Assembly: GCA_023435705.1 (NCBI GenBank)
Contig: JAEYRH010000004.1
Span: forward strand, 124,001 to 188,000
From: Bacillota bacterium
GTDB taxonomy: Bacteria > Bacillota > Clostridia > Christensenellales > UMGS416
Direction of reading: 5' to 3'
DNA length: 64,000 bases
Of the stretch, positions 9,129 to 17,266 are shown in pieces. How positions within the stretch are numbered: the stretch's first letter is position 1; each line of letters opens with the position of its first letter. The translations under genes were made by a program, and so were the position numbers. The notes below the pieces were generated by a model. The model was not told the origin of the DNA. It saw only the letters and a list, made by a program, of their open reading frames with translations, and did no database searches.

Positions 9129-9434
9129 TTATTGCTCGGCAATCTCCGCCGACTGCACCTCCGCCCGACCATCCTCCACGATGAAATCAACAGCTTTATG
9201 AATGGATTCGCGGGCAAGGCTGGCGCTGTTGGAGGCGGCGGCAATGCCCAGGATGGCGCGGGCAGCCCCTCCCCCACCGCCGTCCAGGTCGGAGACGGAA
9301 AGGTTGAAACGGGCGCTCAGCCGCTCGACCAGGCTTTTGACCACGGATCGGCGGTCTTTCAACGTGAGCGCGCCGGGGATGGTGAGCTCCACGCGGGCGG
9401 AGCACACATAGAGCCGCGCGTCGCGGGCAGCCAT
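9129..9434 (-). CDS. DUF503 family protein
   Basis: A 101-residue small cytoplasmic protein. The pattern VCSARVELTIPGALTLKDRRSVVKSL then LVERLSARFNLSVSDLD is the DUF503 signature. Members are about 90-100 residues, of unknown function, often near translation genes. Here the region after the SVSDLD strand is a glycine run (GGGGG), replacing the usual polar/aromatic stretch, so the loop is unusual. It starts one base after the thrC stop and is probably translationally coupled to thrC. Confidence 0.75.
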   Translation of the reverse strand: MAARDARLYVCSARVELTIPGALTLKDRRSVVKSLVERLSARFNLSVSDLDGGGGGAARAILGIAAASNSASLARESIHKAVDFIVEDGRAEVQSAEIAEQ

Positions 9435-9435
9435 C

Positions 9436-10911
9436 TCAGCCGCCCAGCGCCTGCAGCAGCGCCTCGCCCATGGCGGGCACTTCACAGACGCGGTTGTGCC
9501 GCTCCGGCAGATTGGAAAGCTCCGCCAGCGCCTCGGGAACATCCAGGCCCGTGAGAGCATGGAGCCGCGCCACCGCCGAAAGGCCGGCTGCTGATTCACC
9601 AGCGAGGGCATCCAGCACGTCAGCGGCGAACTTATAGGGCGAGGCGGTGGAGACGATCACGGTTTGGCGCTCAACGCCCACATCTTGCAACACCTTCCAC
9701 GCCACAGCGGTGTGGGGGTCCATCAGGTATCCGGCGGATTCATAGACTTCCTTGATTGCGGCCTTCGTCTCATGGTCGTCGGCAGCACCGGAGCGGAATA
9801 CCTTTTCGGCCTCGGCCCGGAAGGCCGGGCTCACCGCATAACGGCCGCTCACGCGCAGCTCCGCCATCGTGGAGGCCACCCAGGCGCTGTCGCGGCCGCT
9901 CAGCTCAAACAAAAGGCGCTCCAGGTTGCTGGAGAGCAGGATGTCCATCGACGGGCTGATCGTCTGGTAAAAAGGCCGGTTCATGTCATAATGGCCGGTG
10001 GTGAAGAAATCGGCCAGCACGCGGTTTTTGTTGCTGGCGCAGATGAGCCTCCCCACCGGCAGGCCCATGGCGCGGGCATACCACCCGGCCAGGATGTTGC
10101 CGAAGTTGCCGGTGGGCACCACAAAATCCACCGGCTCATCGGGGCCAATCCGGCCAGCAGAGAAAAGGTCGCACCAGGCGGACACATAATAGACAATCTG
10201 CGGGGCAAGCCGGCCCCAATTGATGCTGTTGGCGGAAGAGAGCGCCCAGCCCTTTTGTTTCAGGGCTGCGTTGTAGGCTTCGTCGGCGAAGAGCTTCTTC
10301 ACACCAGTCTGCGCGTCGTCAAAATTGCCCTTCACCGCGATCACCGACACGTTGCCGCCCCGCTGCGTCTCCATTTGCAGCCGCTGCACGGCGCTCACGC
10401 CGCCCTCGGGGTAGAACACGGCGCAGTGGGTGCCGGGCACGTCGCGGAAGCCCTCCAGCGCAGCCTTGCCGGTGTCGCCGGAGGTGGCCACGAGGATCAG
10501 TGTTTGCTCGGCGATGCCCAGCTTTTTACGGGCTGCTTCCATCGCGCCAGGCAGGAATTGCAGCGCCACATCCTTGAAGGCGGAGGTGGGGCCGTGCCAC
10601 AGCTCCAGAAAGGAGACTCCGGCAGCGCCTTTGAGCGGGGCCACGCCGGCCACGTCAAAGCGGGTGCGGCCACCCCAGGCCCTATCCACAATTTTGGCCA
10701 GCTCGCCAGCGGCGAAGTCGTCAAAATAGCGGGTCATGATCCGATAGGCTCTGGCTGCATAAGGCAACCCGGCAAGCTCAATCAGCTCGCCGGGCTTGAA
10801 AACCGGGATCTCCGCGGGCACATAGAGCCCGCCGTCGGGCGCAATGCCGCCCACAACCGCAGCGCTTGCCGATACCGGAGGCCAACTGCCGCGGGTGCTT
10901 TGATAAAGCAT
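9436..10911 (-). CDS. thrC: Threonine synthase
   Basis: A 491-residue PLP-dependent enzyme that converts O-phosphohomoserine to threonine. It starts YQSTRG and carries LWHGPTSAFKDVALQFLP, where the lysine binds PLP, then LVATSGDTGKAALEGF and the PTGNFGNILAGWYA phosphate-binding region. Length matches the long ThrC class with the extra N-terminal domain. It lies downstream of a P-loop gene and upstream of the DUF503 gene on the same strand; no hom or thrB is present in the window. ATG follows AGGAGGAACC. Confidence 0.95.
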   Translation of the reverse strand: MLYQSTRGSWPPVSASAAVVGGIAPDGGLYVPAEIPVFKPGELIELAGLPYAARAYRIMTRYFDDFAAGELAKIVDRAWGGRTRFDVAGVAPLKGAAGVSFLELWHGPTSAFKDVALQFLPGAMEAARKKLGIAEQTLILVATSGDTGKAALEGFRDVPGTHCAVFYPEGGVSAVQRLQMETQRGGNVSVIAVKGNFDDAQTGVKKLFADEAYNAALKQKGWALSSANSINWGRLAPQIVYYVSAWCDLFSAGRIGPDEPVDFVVPTGNFGNILAGWYARAMGLPVGRLICASNKNRVLADFFTTGHYDMNRPFYQTISPSMDILLSSNLERLLFELSGRDSAWVASTMAELRVSGRYAVSPAFRAEAEKVFRSGAADDHETKAAIKEVYESAGYLMDPHTAVAWKVLQDVGVERQTVIVSTASPYKFAADVLDALAGESAAGLSAVARLHALTGLDVPEALAELSNLPERHNRVCEVPAMGEALLQALGG

Positions 10912-10928
10912 GGTTCCTCCTGTGATTG

Positions 10929-11345
10929 CTACGCGATCACATGCGGCGCGATGAAGTCGGGCACCTTGTCCGGGTCACCGCTGACAGACAGTGTGATCGT
11001 GATCTCCCGCCGCTTGGCGATATCCTCCAATTGGGCAAAGAGGCTTTTCAGGTCCTCCACATTGTTCAGGCCCACCAGGTCGGGGAACCCATCCAGATAA
11101 ACCTGCTCGATATCATAGTCCTGCGCCAGCACGCCGCACACAAAGCCCGCAAACAGGCAAGGTGTTGTGACATGAAACTCCCCGGCGTTAATGTATCTGA
11201 TTTTATGCTGCAGGTCCAACATGCATCGGCTGTCATCATCTATGAACACAATATCGCCTTTAACGTGAGAAAGTGCAGAATTTGCCATGTCGATCATACG
11301 CTTGGTCTTTCCCAGGCCACGGCGGCCATACAAAACTTGTATCAC
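10929..11345 (-). CDS. Small P-loop NTPase-like protein
   Basis: A 138-residue protein with a degenerate Walker A near the N-terminus (YGRRGLGKTKRM, residues 6-17) and possible Walker B strands IVFIDDDS and VYLDGFPD. Its size and the later strand TITLSVSG fit a small RecA/thymidine-kinase-like nucleotide-binding fold. It starts with GTG after AAGGGGTGG and ends 17 bases before thrC, so it probably shares that operon. Function is not recognised; it could be an ATP-dependent regulator or a shortened ATPase domain. Confidence 0.6.
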   Translation of the reverse strand: MIQVLYGRRGLGKTKRMIDMANSALSHVKGDIVFIDDDSRCMLDLQHKIRYINAGEFHVTTPCLFAGFVCGVLAQDYDIEQVYLDGFPDLVGLNNVEDLKSLFAQLEDIAKRREITITLSVSGDPDKVPDFIAPHVIA

Positions 11346-11461
11346 TGGCGACCACCCCTTTGCGTCTTTTCTCTATTATATACGAATCGCGGGGTTCCAT
11401 CAAGGAAATTGAGCTTAAGATGGCCTTAAGCGCCATGAACCCTGCGTCTATGCATCCACGC

Positions 11462-12193
11462 TCAAGCTTTTAACAGCAGTGACACAGAATGATACACCAT
11501 AACAACGCCAATAAGGCCCACGACAGAAGGTGCCAGAATATTTGACCACTTTGCAACACCTGCTTTTATCATGCCGTAAAGACGATCAAACATATCCTGT
11601 GCCTTTCTGTATATGAAGTAAAGAATGATCAACGGCAAAGTATAGATCATATTATACACGATCAGGATCAGTGTAACCTGCAGAAGTGTGAGCTGGTAAT
11701 TCAAGAGAATGGCCAGGAATGCGAAGTACGGAAATGCGGTTGTCAATTCAGAAATCGTTGCGCCCACGCCTAAGGCTACCAACGCCAACGGAGACACGGC
11801 TTTAATTCTGCGCGCAGCCTCTTGCTCATCACTTTCAGCGTTTGCCTCAGCATTCAGCTTCTTGATCTGTTTTCTTAGGGATTCTATCTTGTTGTTTTGA
11901 ATCATCATGCCAGCGGCAACAAGGAAAGCAATGCCGAGAATCAGCTCAGCAGTGAACATGATCTGTCCGTATTGATCCACGAGCCTGCCCATAAATCTCT
12001 CGAGCAAGATGACAAGCCCATAATACGCCAGAAATCCTCCTATCAGGTTTGTAACACCGGTAGGGATAATGAAATACAGTATGTGTTTTGGCTTTTTCAC
12101 CATGCCCTGTAAAACAAATTGCTGCGTAATACCAATCGGATTGAGGCTATCCGCAGCACTCGTTACAATCGTTGACAGAAATAATCCCCACAT
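11462..12193 (-). CDS. LysE-superfamily / GAP-like membrane protein under riboswitch control
   Basis: A 243-residue membrane protein with about six hydrophobic segments. The N-terminal AADSLNPIG motif, the internal repeat-like PLALVALGVGATISELTTAFPYF and the charged loop (about residues 105-135) resemble the GAP/Sap branch of the LysE superfamily, whose members are exporters or membrane factors. Start is the ATG after AAGGAGGAACATC. The leader carries a ykkC-family riboswitch with an overlapping terminator, suggesting export or handling of guanidine (or a nucleotide ligand). The usual guanidine exporters are small SMR proteins, so this family would be unusual; see findings. Confidence 0.65.
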   Translation of the reverse strand: MWGLFLSTIVTSAADSLNPIGITQQFVLQGMVKKPKHILYFIIPTGVTNLIGGFLAYYGLVILLERFMGRLVDQYGQIMFTAELILGIAFLVAAGMMIQNNKIESLRKQIKKLNAEANAESDEQEAARRIKAVSPLALVALGVGATISELTTAFPYFAFLAILLNYQLTLLQVTLILIVYNMIYTLPLIILYFIYRKAQDMFDRLYGMIKAGVAKWSNILAPSVVGLIGVVMVYHSVSLLLKA

Positions 12194-12220
12194 GATGTTC
12201 CTCCTTGATGATTGAGCAAA

Positions 12221-12361
12221 AAAATAAGCCCAGGAGTATTGCAAAATAACTCCTAGGCTTTTATCCCACCGTGTACACAAGCGATTTGCTGTGCGTTTTC
12301 TCTCGGACCAGACTAACAATCTTGTTACGGAACCCTAGAAAACCAAACAAATATTCAGATG
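12221..12361 (-). promoter_or_regulatory. ykkC-family (guanidine-I-like) riboswitch with terminator
   Basis: The minus-strand leader contains the conserved ykkC blocks CTAGGGTTCCG (12328-12338), then TGGTCCGAGAG followed by AAAACGCA (about 12292-12310), and ACACGG followed by TGGGATAAAAGCC (about 12255-12273). The last block runs into a terminator stem (AAGCCTAGGAGT / ACTCCTGGGCTT plus seven Ts, 12221-12259), so the 3' side of the aptamer and the 5' side of the terminator share bases. Ligand binding should block the terminator, giving an ON switch. The guanidine-I class fits best, but ykkC subtype 2 switches (ppGpp, PRPP, nucleoside diphosphates) share several blocks. Confidence 0.85.
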
Positions 12362-12366
12362 TCTTG

Positions 12367-12395
12367 AATATATCAAAAAACGCGAGCTGCGTCAA
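12367..12395 (-). promoter_or_regulatory. Promoter of the riboswitch transcript
   Basis: TTGACG is followed after 17 bases by TATATT on the minus strand. The predicted start (about 12361) is at the 5' edge of the riboswitch aptamer. Confidence 0.75.
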
Positions 12396-12505
12396 CAAAC
12401 ATACGATGCTAAGCCCGCAGCTTGCTCATTCTGTCACCCATGTGACCTGTATTACCTTAGTTGATCTCAGGCCCGGTGTGGCGGCAGATGCTCCTCAACC
12501 CAGAA

Positions 12506-12919
12506 TCAATCCAGCGTGGGCACCTGTGCGCCGCAGCGGTCGCATGTGCGGCTGGCAGAAGTCAGCTCCTGGCCGCACCGGATGCACCACACACGCTCCT
12601 TTGGCTTTGGCTTGGGCACCACCGTGCGGCGCACCGACAGCGAATCCAGCATCTGCGGCTGGATGATCCACACGCTGCGGTCAGGCAGGGCGGCCACCAC
12701 AATCAGACTCAGCACCGCGCCCACTCCGGCGCCGGCCAGCGCAAGCAAATAGGACCAATACCACAAATCAAGGAATATCCCGATCGCAAACCCGCACAGC
12801 TCCAGGAAAACCCAGGCCGCAGCGGTGACAAACCCGAAAACCCCGCCGCGATAGCCTCGGGCCTGCGCAACACGGGCATTGCGCTTGCACAGGAAATAGA
12901 GGGCAAGAATCTCCAGCAT
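12506..12919 (-). CDS. Small membrane protein with C-terminal zinc ribbon
   Basis: A 137-residue protein with three hydrophobic segments in the first 85 residues, a Pro/Lys-rich linker (PKPKPK) and a C-terminal zinc ribbon (CIRCGQELTSASRTCDRCG). This layout, membrane segments plus a cytoplasmic zinc ribbon, recurs elsewhere in the window at 26579-27580. ATG follows AAGGAGGATGCA. I do not recognise a specific function; it seems to be a single-gene unit. Confidence 0.65.
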   Translation of the reverse strand: MLEILALYFLCKRNARVAQARGYRGGVFGFVTAAAWVFLELCGFAIGIFLDLWYWSYLLALAGAGVGAVLSLIVVAALPDRSVWIIQPQMLDSLSVRRTVVPKPKPKERVWCIRCGQELTSASRTCDRCGAQVPTLD

Positions 12920-12989
12920 TGCATCCTCCTTGGCCAGCGCTTATCCTTTATAGTAATATTATTATAACACAAAATGAAAAATCAAACAA

Positions 12990-13023
12990 TAAAAAACAGG
13001 GGGCGCAGTTCATCGCGCCCCCC
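12990..13023 (-). terminator. Terminator of the NPCBM gene
   Basis: Minus strand GGGGGCGCGATG ... GCGCCCCC followed by TGTTTTTTATT, 24 bases after the stop of the NPCBM-domain gene. Confidence 0.85.
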
Positions 13024-13046
13024 TCAATTGTTAACCTCTGCATACT

Positions 13047-14336
13047 TTATGGAGTGGTGGTTTCCTGATCTCCCTCACCGTCCGGATTCGTTGAGGCGGA
13101 GGCGCTCGCGCCGGCCGTTGCCGTGCCATCGCCCTCGCCGGAGCCGGTGCTGTTGGGATCGGGGCTGGCTGTGGGCGCATCGCCGGTGCCGGCCTTCACA
13201 AGCCGGGCGTCACCCAGCACCACGTTGATCGTGCCCTTGCTGCCCTTTTTCTCGGTGAGTTTGATGATCAGCGTCTCGCAGCCAGTGATATTGACCTCCA
13301 CGCCAAGCTCGCGGTATGTGTAGTCCTTCAGGCCGTTGGTGTCATAAACCGGGTCGTTACGGTCGGAGTCGCAGTAAATCTGGATGCGGTATTGGCCATA
13401 ACCCTCGCCGTATTGCATCGTGTCCACACCCAGGTCAAACCGCAGCTTGCTGTATTCCCCGTTCAGCTTGAATTTCAGCACCCATGTGCCCTGGGCCTGG
13501 CTGATGGCGGATTTCGGGATATACATGCCAATGCCGTTTTCATAACGCTTGTCGCCGATTGTCAGAGGCTTCTTGCCGCTTTTGAAGTTCCACTCCTTGA
13601 GGTAGAAGGACTCGCGCTTCGGCTGAACAGGCGACAGCGAGTCTAAAAACTTTACCTCTTCCGGCGCAGGCGTGGCAGTGGGCTCATCGGTCATCGTGAC
13701 CACCAGAGAGGTGGATGTGGCGGATACCGAAGGCGCGGGCGTCAGCACCACAGCGGTGGGCTTGGCGCCGCCACCGCCCATCACGGCGGAAATGCCCCAA
13801 ATTGCCAGCACAAGCACTGCGACAGCACCCACGCCAAAGGCAATAAACGGTTTGTAGTTGTTGAAAGCCTGCCCGATGCTGCCTGAGGAGAATCCGCCCC
13901 CCTCGCCGCTTCCGCCCAGCGGTGAGACGACGGGCCGGTAGTAATCGTTTTTGGGCGGCCAGCCGGCGCGGTCGGCCTCCTTGTTGAGCCAGCGGCCAAT
14001 CTCATACACATCCTCAATGCAGGCCCGCGCCTCCTGCACATCCTCATTGTCGCGGTAGAGCCTGCGGCCCCCGGCCAGCATCACGCTGCGAAACCGCTCG
14101 ATGATCTCTTGCGGCACATGGCCCGTGGTCCTCAGCGTGTCCAGCTTCTCCTGCTGGGTGATGCCGTTTTGGGCGTTGATGTCATAAAAATCCAGCGCGA
14201 TGTCTGCCGCCCATTCGCAAAAGTTCTGCATCGTTGAAATGGCACTTGCCGGGCTCACTTCCACAAGCCTGCCGGCATCTGCCGCGATGGCGGCCAGTTT
14301 CGGCCACTTGATCCTCAGGAAATTGAAATCGGTCAT
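13047..14336 (-). CDS. DUF4145-like / single TM / NPCBM-domain protein
   Basis: A 429-residue protein in three parts. Residues 1-125 form a helical domain resembling DUF4145 (NFLRIKWPKLAAIAADAGRL, then DFYDINAQNGITQQEKL), expected in the cytoplasm. A single membrane segment follows (about 163-183). The outer part has a Thr/Ala/Pro-rich linker and an NPCBM carbohydrate-binding-like beta domain (about 237-385: FLDSLSP, KRYENGIGMYIP, GEYSKLRFDLGVD). The C-terminus is a low-complexity Ser/Ala/Gly tail. It may connect surface sugar binding to a cytoplasmic domain. It has its own promoter (14418-14445) and terminator. Confidence 0.75.
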   Translation of the reverse strand: MTDFNFLRIKWPKLAAIAADAGRLVEVSPASAISTMQNFCEWAADIALDFYDINAQNGITQQEKLDTLRTTGHVPQEIIERFRSVMLAGGRRLYRDNEDVQEARACIEDVYEIGRWLNKEADRAGWPPKNDYYRPVVSPLGGSGEGGGFSSGSIGQAFNNYKPFIAFGVGAVAVLVLAIWGISAVMGGGGAKPTAVVLTPAPSVSATSTSLVVTMTDEPTATPAPEEVKFLDSLSPVQPKRESFYLKEWNFKSGKKPLTIGDKRYENGIGMYIPKSAISQAQGTWVLKFKLNGEYSKLRFDLGVDTMQYGEGYGQYRIQIYCDSDRNDPVYDTNGLKDYTYRELGVEVNITGCETLIIKLTEKKGSKGTINVVLGDARLVKAGTGDAPTASPDPNSTGSGEGDGTATAGASASASTNPDGEGDQETTTP

Positions 14337-14417
14337 GCTATCGCCCTGCTTCCTTTGCCCGGCTGTGCCGGTTTGTCTGTGATATGTGCTTAAGGCTATA
14401 GTACCCCATAGTTGTAT

Positions 14418-14445
14418 ATTTTATACCGAAATACGCATGTGTCAA
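14418..14445 (-). promoter_or_regulatory. Promoter of the DUF4145-NPCBM gene
   Basis: TTGACA, 16 bases, TAAAAT on the minus strand, about 80 bases upstream of the start. The rest of the 14446-14633 gap shows no feature I can name. Confidence 0.7.
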
Positions 14446-14633
14446 TACAACAACATTTGAGACGGCATTGATGCAATGGCTTATGGTGATTGTTTCCATA
14501 ATCGGGCTGCCGATACCATGAGCAAGCGGTCGTCATATCCACCGGGGATCGAAAAGCCGTTATTTGGAGGGGGTTGAAGCAAATGGTAGTTGATTTACCT
14601 GTATTTTATTGATTTTTTCGTAGAATCCTGACT

Positions 14634-14661
14634 TTGAAACAGAGGAACGCCATGTTATAAT
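14634..14661 (+). promoter_or_regulatory. Promoter of mtrB-pfkA
   Basis: TTGAAA, 16 bases and a perfect TATAAT, placed about 45 bases before the mtrB start codon. It probably serves both mtrB and pfkA, which are 26 bases apart. Confidence 0.75.
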
Positions 14662-14706
14662 AATGGCTTGAATTCATTCATAGATCCACAAGGGAGGCCC
14701 ATGACC

Positions 14707-14940
14707 ATGAATGAAACCGATGAGATCCTGGGCGAATATGTATGCATCAAGGCGTTGGAAAACGGCGTGCAGGTGATTGGCATGACCAGGGGCCGCGACA
14801 CACGCTTCCACCACACGGAGAAGATTGACGCCGGCGAAGTGATGCTCGCGCAATTCACGGAAAACACGTCGGCCATCAAGATCCGGGGCAAAGCGGAGAT
14901 TTTGACCAAATACGGAAAACTGCAATCCGGCAAAGAGTAG
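14707..14940 (+). CDS. mtrB: trp RNA-binding attenuation protein (TRAP)
   Basis: A 77-residue protein closely matching Bacillus TRAP (75 residues): YVCIKALENGVQVIGMTRG, then DTRFHHTEKIDAGEV, AQFTENTSAIKIRG and a YGKL tail. The tryptophan-binding loop and the RNA-contacting Lys/Arg residues (IKIRGKAE) are conserved. TRAP forms an 11-mer ring that binds spaced GAG/UAG repeats in trp leader RNA when tryptophan is present. Two ATGs lie six bases apart; the second (14707) has the better spacing to GGGAGG. The neighbour is pfkA rather than folE (mtrA), as in Bacillus, and no trp operon is in the window. Confidence 0.93.
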   Translation: MNETDEILGEYVCIKALENGVQVIGMTRGRDTRFHHTEKIDAGEVMLAQFTENTSAIKIRGKAEILTKYGKLQSGKE

Positions 14941-14966
14941 CCGGAGGCATCTGGGGAGAGACCAAT

Positions 14967-15980
14967 ATGGGGAATAAGACGATTGCCATCCTGACGAGCG
15001 GGGGAGACTCGCCGGGGATGAACGCCGCGGTGTGGGCCGCAGTGAAGTCGGCGCACAGCCGGGGCATGAACATCCTGGGCATCAACCGGGGTTATCAGGG
15101 CCTGATCGACGGAGACCTGCGGGAATTGACGCCCAAGAGCGTGAGCGACGTGCACAACAACGGCGGCACGATGCTCAAGACCGCCCGGTGCCTGAAAATG
15201 AAAACCGAGGAAGGCCGCGCCGAGGCGCTGGAAAGCGCCAAAAGGCACGGCATTGAGGGCCTGATCGTGGTGGGAGGCGATGGCAGCTATCACGGCGCGG
15301 CGATCCTGGCCACCAGGGGCCTGCCCACGATCGGCATGCCCGGCACAATTGACAACGACCTGGCCTACACCGATTTCACGCTGGGCTATGACACCGCCTG
15401 CAACACGGCCTGCCAGGCTGCGCTGAAGGTGCGCGACACGATGGAGTCCCACGACCGCATCGGCATCATAGAAGTGATGGGCCGCTATTGCGGCGACATC
15501 GCGCTGAATGTGGCGATGGCCACCGGCGCCGACTACGTGCTGGTGCCCGAGATGGACTATGATGTGTCCTTTGATGTGGTGAACCTGGCGGACCGGCTTT
15601 GCCACCTGCACGAGAAGGGCCGCACCAGTTTCTTGGTGGTGCTGGCCGAGGGAATCTGCTTTGACAACCCCCACCGCGCCTATGACCTGAGGCTGGCGCT
15701 GGAAGGGGAACTGAGCAAACGGGGCAAGTTTTTGGGCGACATCCGCGAGACGGTGCTGGGTTACCAGCAGCGTGGCGGCGACCCGACAGTGATGGACATC
15801 AGCCTGGCCGTGCAGATGGCCGACCGGGCGGTGGATCTGCTGGCGCGGGGCATCGGCAACCGGGCTGTGGGCATCCGCGAGAACAGGATCATCGACATGG
15901 ACATTCTGGAGGCATTGAAGCTGCCCAGCCGCTTCAACCGGGAGCTGCATGACATGGTGCTGAGGCTTGCGTCGGTGTGA
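14967..15980 (+). CDS. pfkA: ATP-dependent 6-phosphofructokinase
   Basis: A 337-residue glycolytic enzyme that phosphorylates fructose 6-phosphate. TSGGDSPGMNAAVWA, GGDGSYHGA, PGTIDNDLAYTD and EVMGRYCGD are the PfkA motifs. The glycine in GGDGS and the glycine in PGTIDND are the ATP-type residues; PPi-dependent enzymes have Asp and Lys there. Length is slightly above the usual 320. It is 26 bases downstream of mtrB and ends at a strong terminator, giving an apparent two-gene unit. Confidence 0.93.
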   Translation: MGNKTIAILTSGGDSPGMNAAVWAAVKSAHSRGMNILGINRGYQGLIDGDLRELTPKSVSDVHNNGGTMLKTARCLKMKTEEGRAEALESAKRHGIEGLIVVGGDGSYHGAAILATRGLPTIGMPGTIDNDLAYTDFTLGYDTACNTACQAALKVRDTMESHDRIGIIEVMGRYCGDIALNVAMATGADYVLVPEMDYDVSFDVVNLADRLCHLHEKGRTSFLVVLAEGICFDNPHRAYDLRLALEGELSKRGKFLGDIRETVLGYQQRGGDPTVMDISLAVQMADRAVDLLARGIGNRAVGIRENRIIDMDILEALKLPSRFNRELHDMVLRLASV

Positions 15981-16000
15981 ACCAAGCATAAATGATCAAG

Positions 16001-16030
16001 AAGAGCTGCCGTGAGGCAGCTCTTTCTGTT
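16001..16030 (+). terminator. Terminator after pfkA
   Basis: AAGAGCTGCC, loop GTGA, GGCAGCTCTT, then TCTGTTCT. Confidence 0.85.
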
Positions 16031-16061
16031 CTGTGACAACGGAGCTTTCGGAGTTATATCG

Positions 16062-16844
16062 TCAATTACGATTTAAGCAATGCTCAATTTCTTTCTCCAG
16101 ATGCTGCACCAGCATGGACACCTCGGAACTCTTATCCCCCCATGTATCAACGCACTCCCCCCGATAAGCCCTCCCAGCCAGATCAAGCAGCGCAGCCTGC
16201 TGCTCAGGAAGCCGCCTCATGGCACATTGCGCAGCCTCGTCTTTGGGAAGGAACGCGCCAGTGACCGCCGTGACCCACATCCGCGCCAACGTCAGGATCA
16301 CATTGCGCTCATCCCCTTTGGTGCAAGCGATCAACCCCGGCAGGCTTTCCCGCATCGCGGTGCGCACATCGGCCATCGGCACAGGGTCCAGCAGTTCTGA
16401 TGCAGCCTTGCCCATCAGTGGAACGCTGTGCTGCAACAATTGGCTTAGGATAATGGCAAGGTCAGGGTCATCGGCTGGCTCCAGGATCTGCCCCTGCTCG
16501 TAGCTGCCCCTGAGCCACTCGCCATAGATGAACTCTTTTCTTGGCGGATATTTCCATGGCACAACGTCATCATGGTTGATCACGGTGACTTCCAGCGGCC
16601 GCACAGCATTGTCGCCCATCCTGCCGGACACCCGCAGCAGCCGTTCTGCCAGATCTTTGAGTGTGGCTTCCGATGGCCTTTGGTTCACGACCACCATGAT
16701 GTCCACATCGCTGTTGTTGCGCAGGCCGCCGGCTACGGCAGAGCCATAGAGATACACCGCAGCCACCGAGCCGCCAAGGGATTCCTTAATGTGTTTGAGT
16801 GCAACAAGAGCTTCCAATGGGATGTCGGTATGAGTCGACGTCAT
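16062..16844 (-). CDS. AadA-like aminoglycoside O-nucleotidyltransferase (ANT(3'')/ANT(9) type)
   Basis: A 260-residue protein matching the streptomycin/spectinomycin adenylyltransferase family along its whole length. The nucleotidyltransferase motif is YLYGSAVAGGLRNNSDVDIMV (Gly-Ser and two Asp residues binding Mg-ATP). The family stretch LEVTVINHDDVVPW followed by FIYGEWLRG contains the catalytic Glu region, and the C-terminal helical domain has HSVPLMGKAA, GDERNVILTLARMW and AVTGAFLPKDEAA. The product would transfer AMP to streptomycin and/or spectinomycin; which drug cannot be told. It is a single gene on the minus strand with its own promoter, next to a toxin-antitoxin pair. ATG follows GGGGAGGTGCTG. 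Confidence 0.85.
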   Translation of the reverse strand: MTSTHTDIPLEALVALKHIKESLGGSVAAVYLYGSAVAGGLRNNSDVDIMVVVNQRPSEATLKDLAERLLRVSGRMGDNAVRPLEVTVINHDDVVPWKYPPRKEFIYGEWLRGSYEQGQILEPADDPDLAIILSQLLQHSVPLMGKAASELLDPVPMADVRTAMRESLPGLIACTKGDERNVILTLARMWVTAVTGAFLPKDEAAQCAMRRLPEQQAALLDLAGRAYRGECVDTWGDKSSEVSMLVQHLEKEIEHCLNRN

Positions 16845-16881
16845 CAGCACCTCCCCAAATCACCAGTCATATAGTATAGCG

Positions 16882-16910
16882 ATTATAATGCCAACATATT
16901 GAAACATCAA
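16882..16910 (-). promoter_or_regulatory. Promoter of the aadA-like gene
   Basis: TTGATG, 17 bases, TATAAT on the minus strand, about 40 bases before the start codon. Confidence 0.7.
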
Positions 16911-16982
16911 TATTTACCGCCCCATACACCCCAGAGAGATGCTCACAGTGCGACTGATGTTTACCAATGACTTTGCTGCAAT

Positions 16983-17027
16983 TATAGCTAATCTTCCATT
17001 GATTGAATTAGCTATATTTTGTATAAT
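16983..17027 (+). promoter_or_regulatory. Toxin-antitoxin promoter with inverted-repeat operator
   Basis: A perfect 10-bp inverted repeat (TATAGCTAAT at 16983-16992 and ATTAGCTATA at 17007-17016) overlaps a promoter made of TTGATT (16999-17004), 17 bases and TATAAT (17022-17027). The right arm lies in the spacer. This is the expected geometry for autorepression by a Phd/YefM antitoxin. Confidence 0.75.
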
Positions 17028-17050
17028 CTATACCGTAAGAGGTGTTTGCA

Positions 17051-17266
17051 ATGATCGTGAAATCAACTGAAATCCAAAACAACTTCGGGAAATATCTTGA
17101 CCTGGCTAGCGAGCAGGAGATCGTGATCACCCGCAACGGCCTGCCGGTGGCCCGCCTTGTGGGCGTGAATAGCTCAATCTCCTTTCTGGCAGACCGCCTG
17201 GCTGGCCTGATCCCGGTTGATGCTGATGACAAGGCCGCCAGAGAAGAAAGGTTGTCTCGCCAATGA
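17051..17266 (+). CDS. Antitoxin, Phd/YefM family
   Basis: A 71-residue protein with the Phd/YefM DNA-binding fold: MIVKSTEIQNNFGKYLDLASEQEIVITRNGLPVARLV. The C-terminal 25 residues (FLADRLAGLIP onward) would be disordered until they bind the toxin. The gene overlaps the toxin gene by four bases (ATGA). An operator-like inverted repeat lies in the promoter. The ATG at 17051 follows AGAGGTG. Confidence 0.88.
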   Translation: MIVKSTEIQNNFGKYLDLASEQEIVITRNGLPVARLVGVNSSISFLADRLAGLIPVDADDKAAREERLSRQ

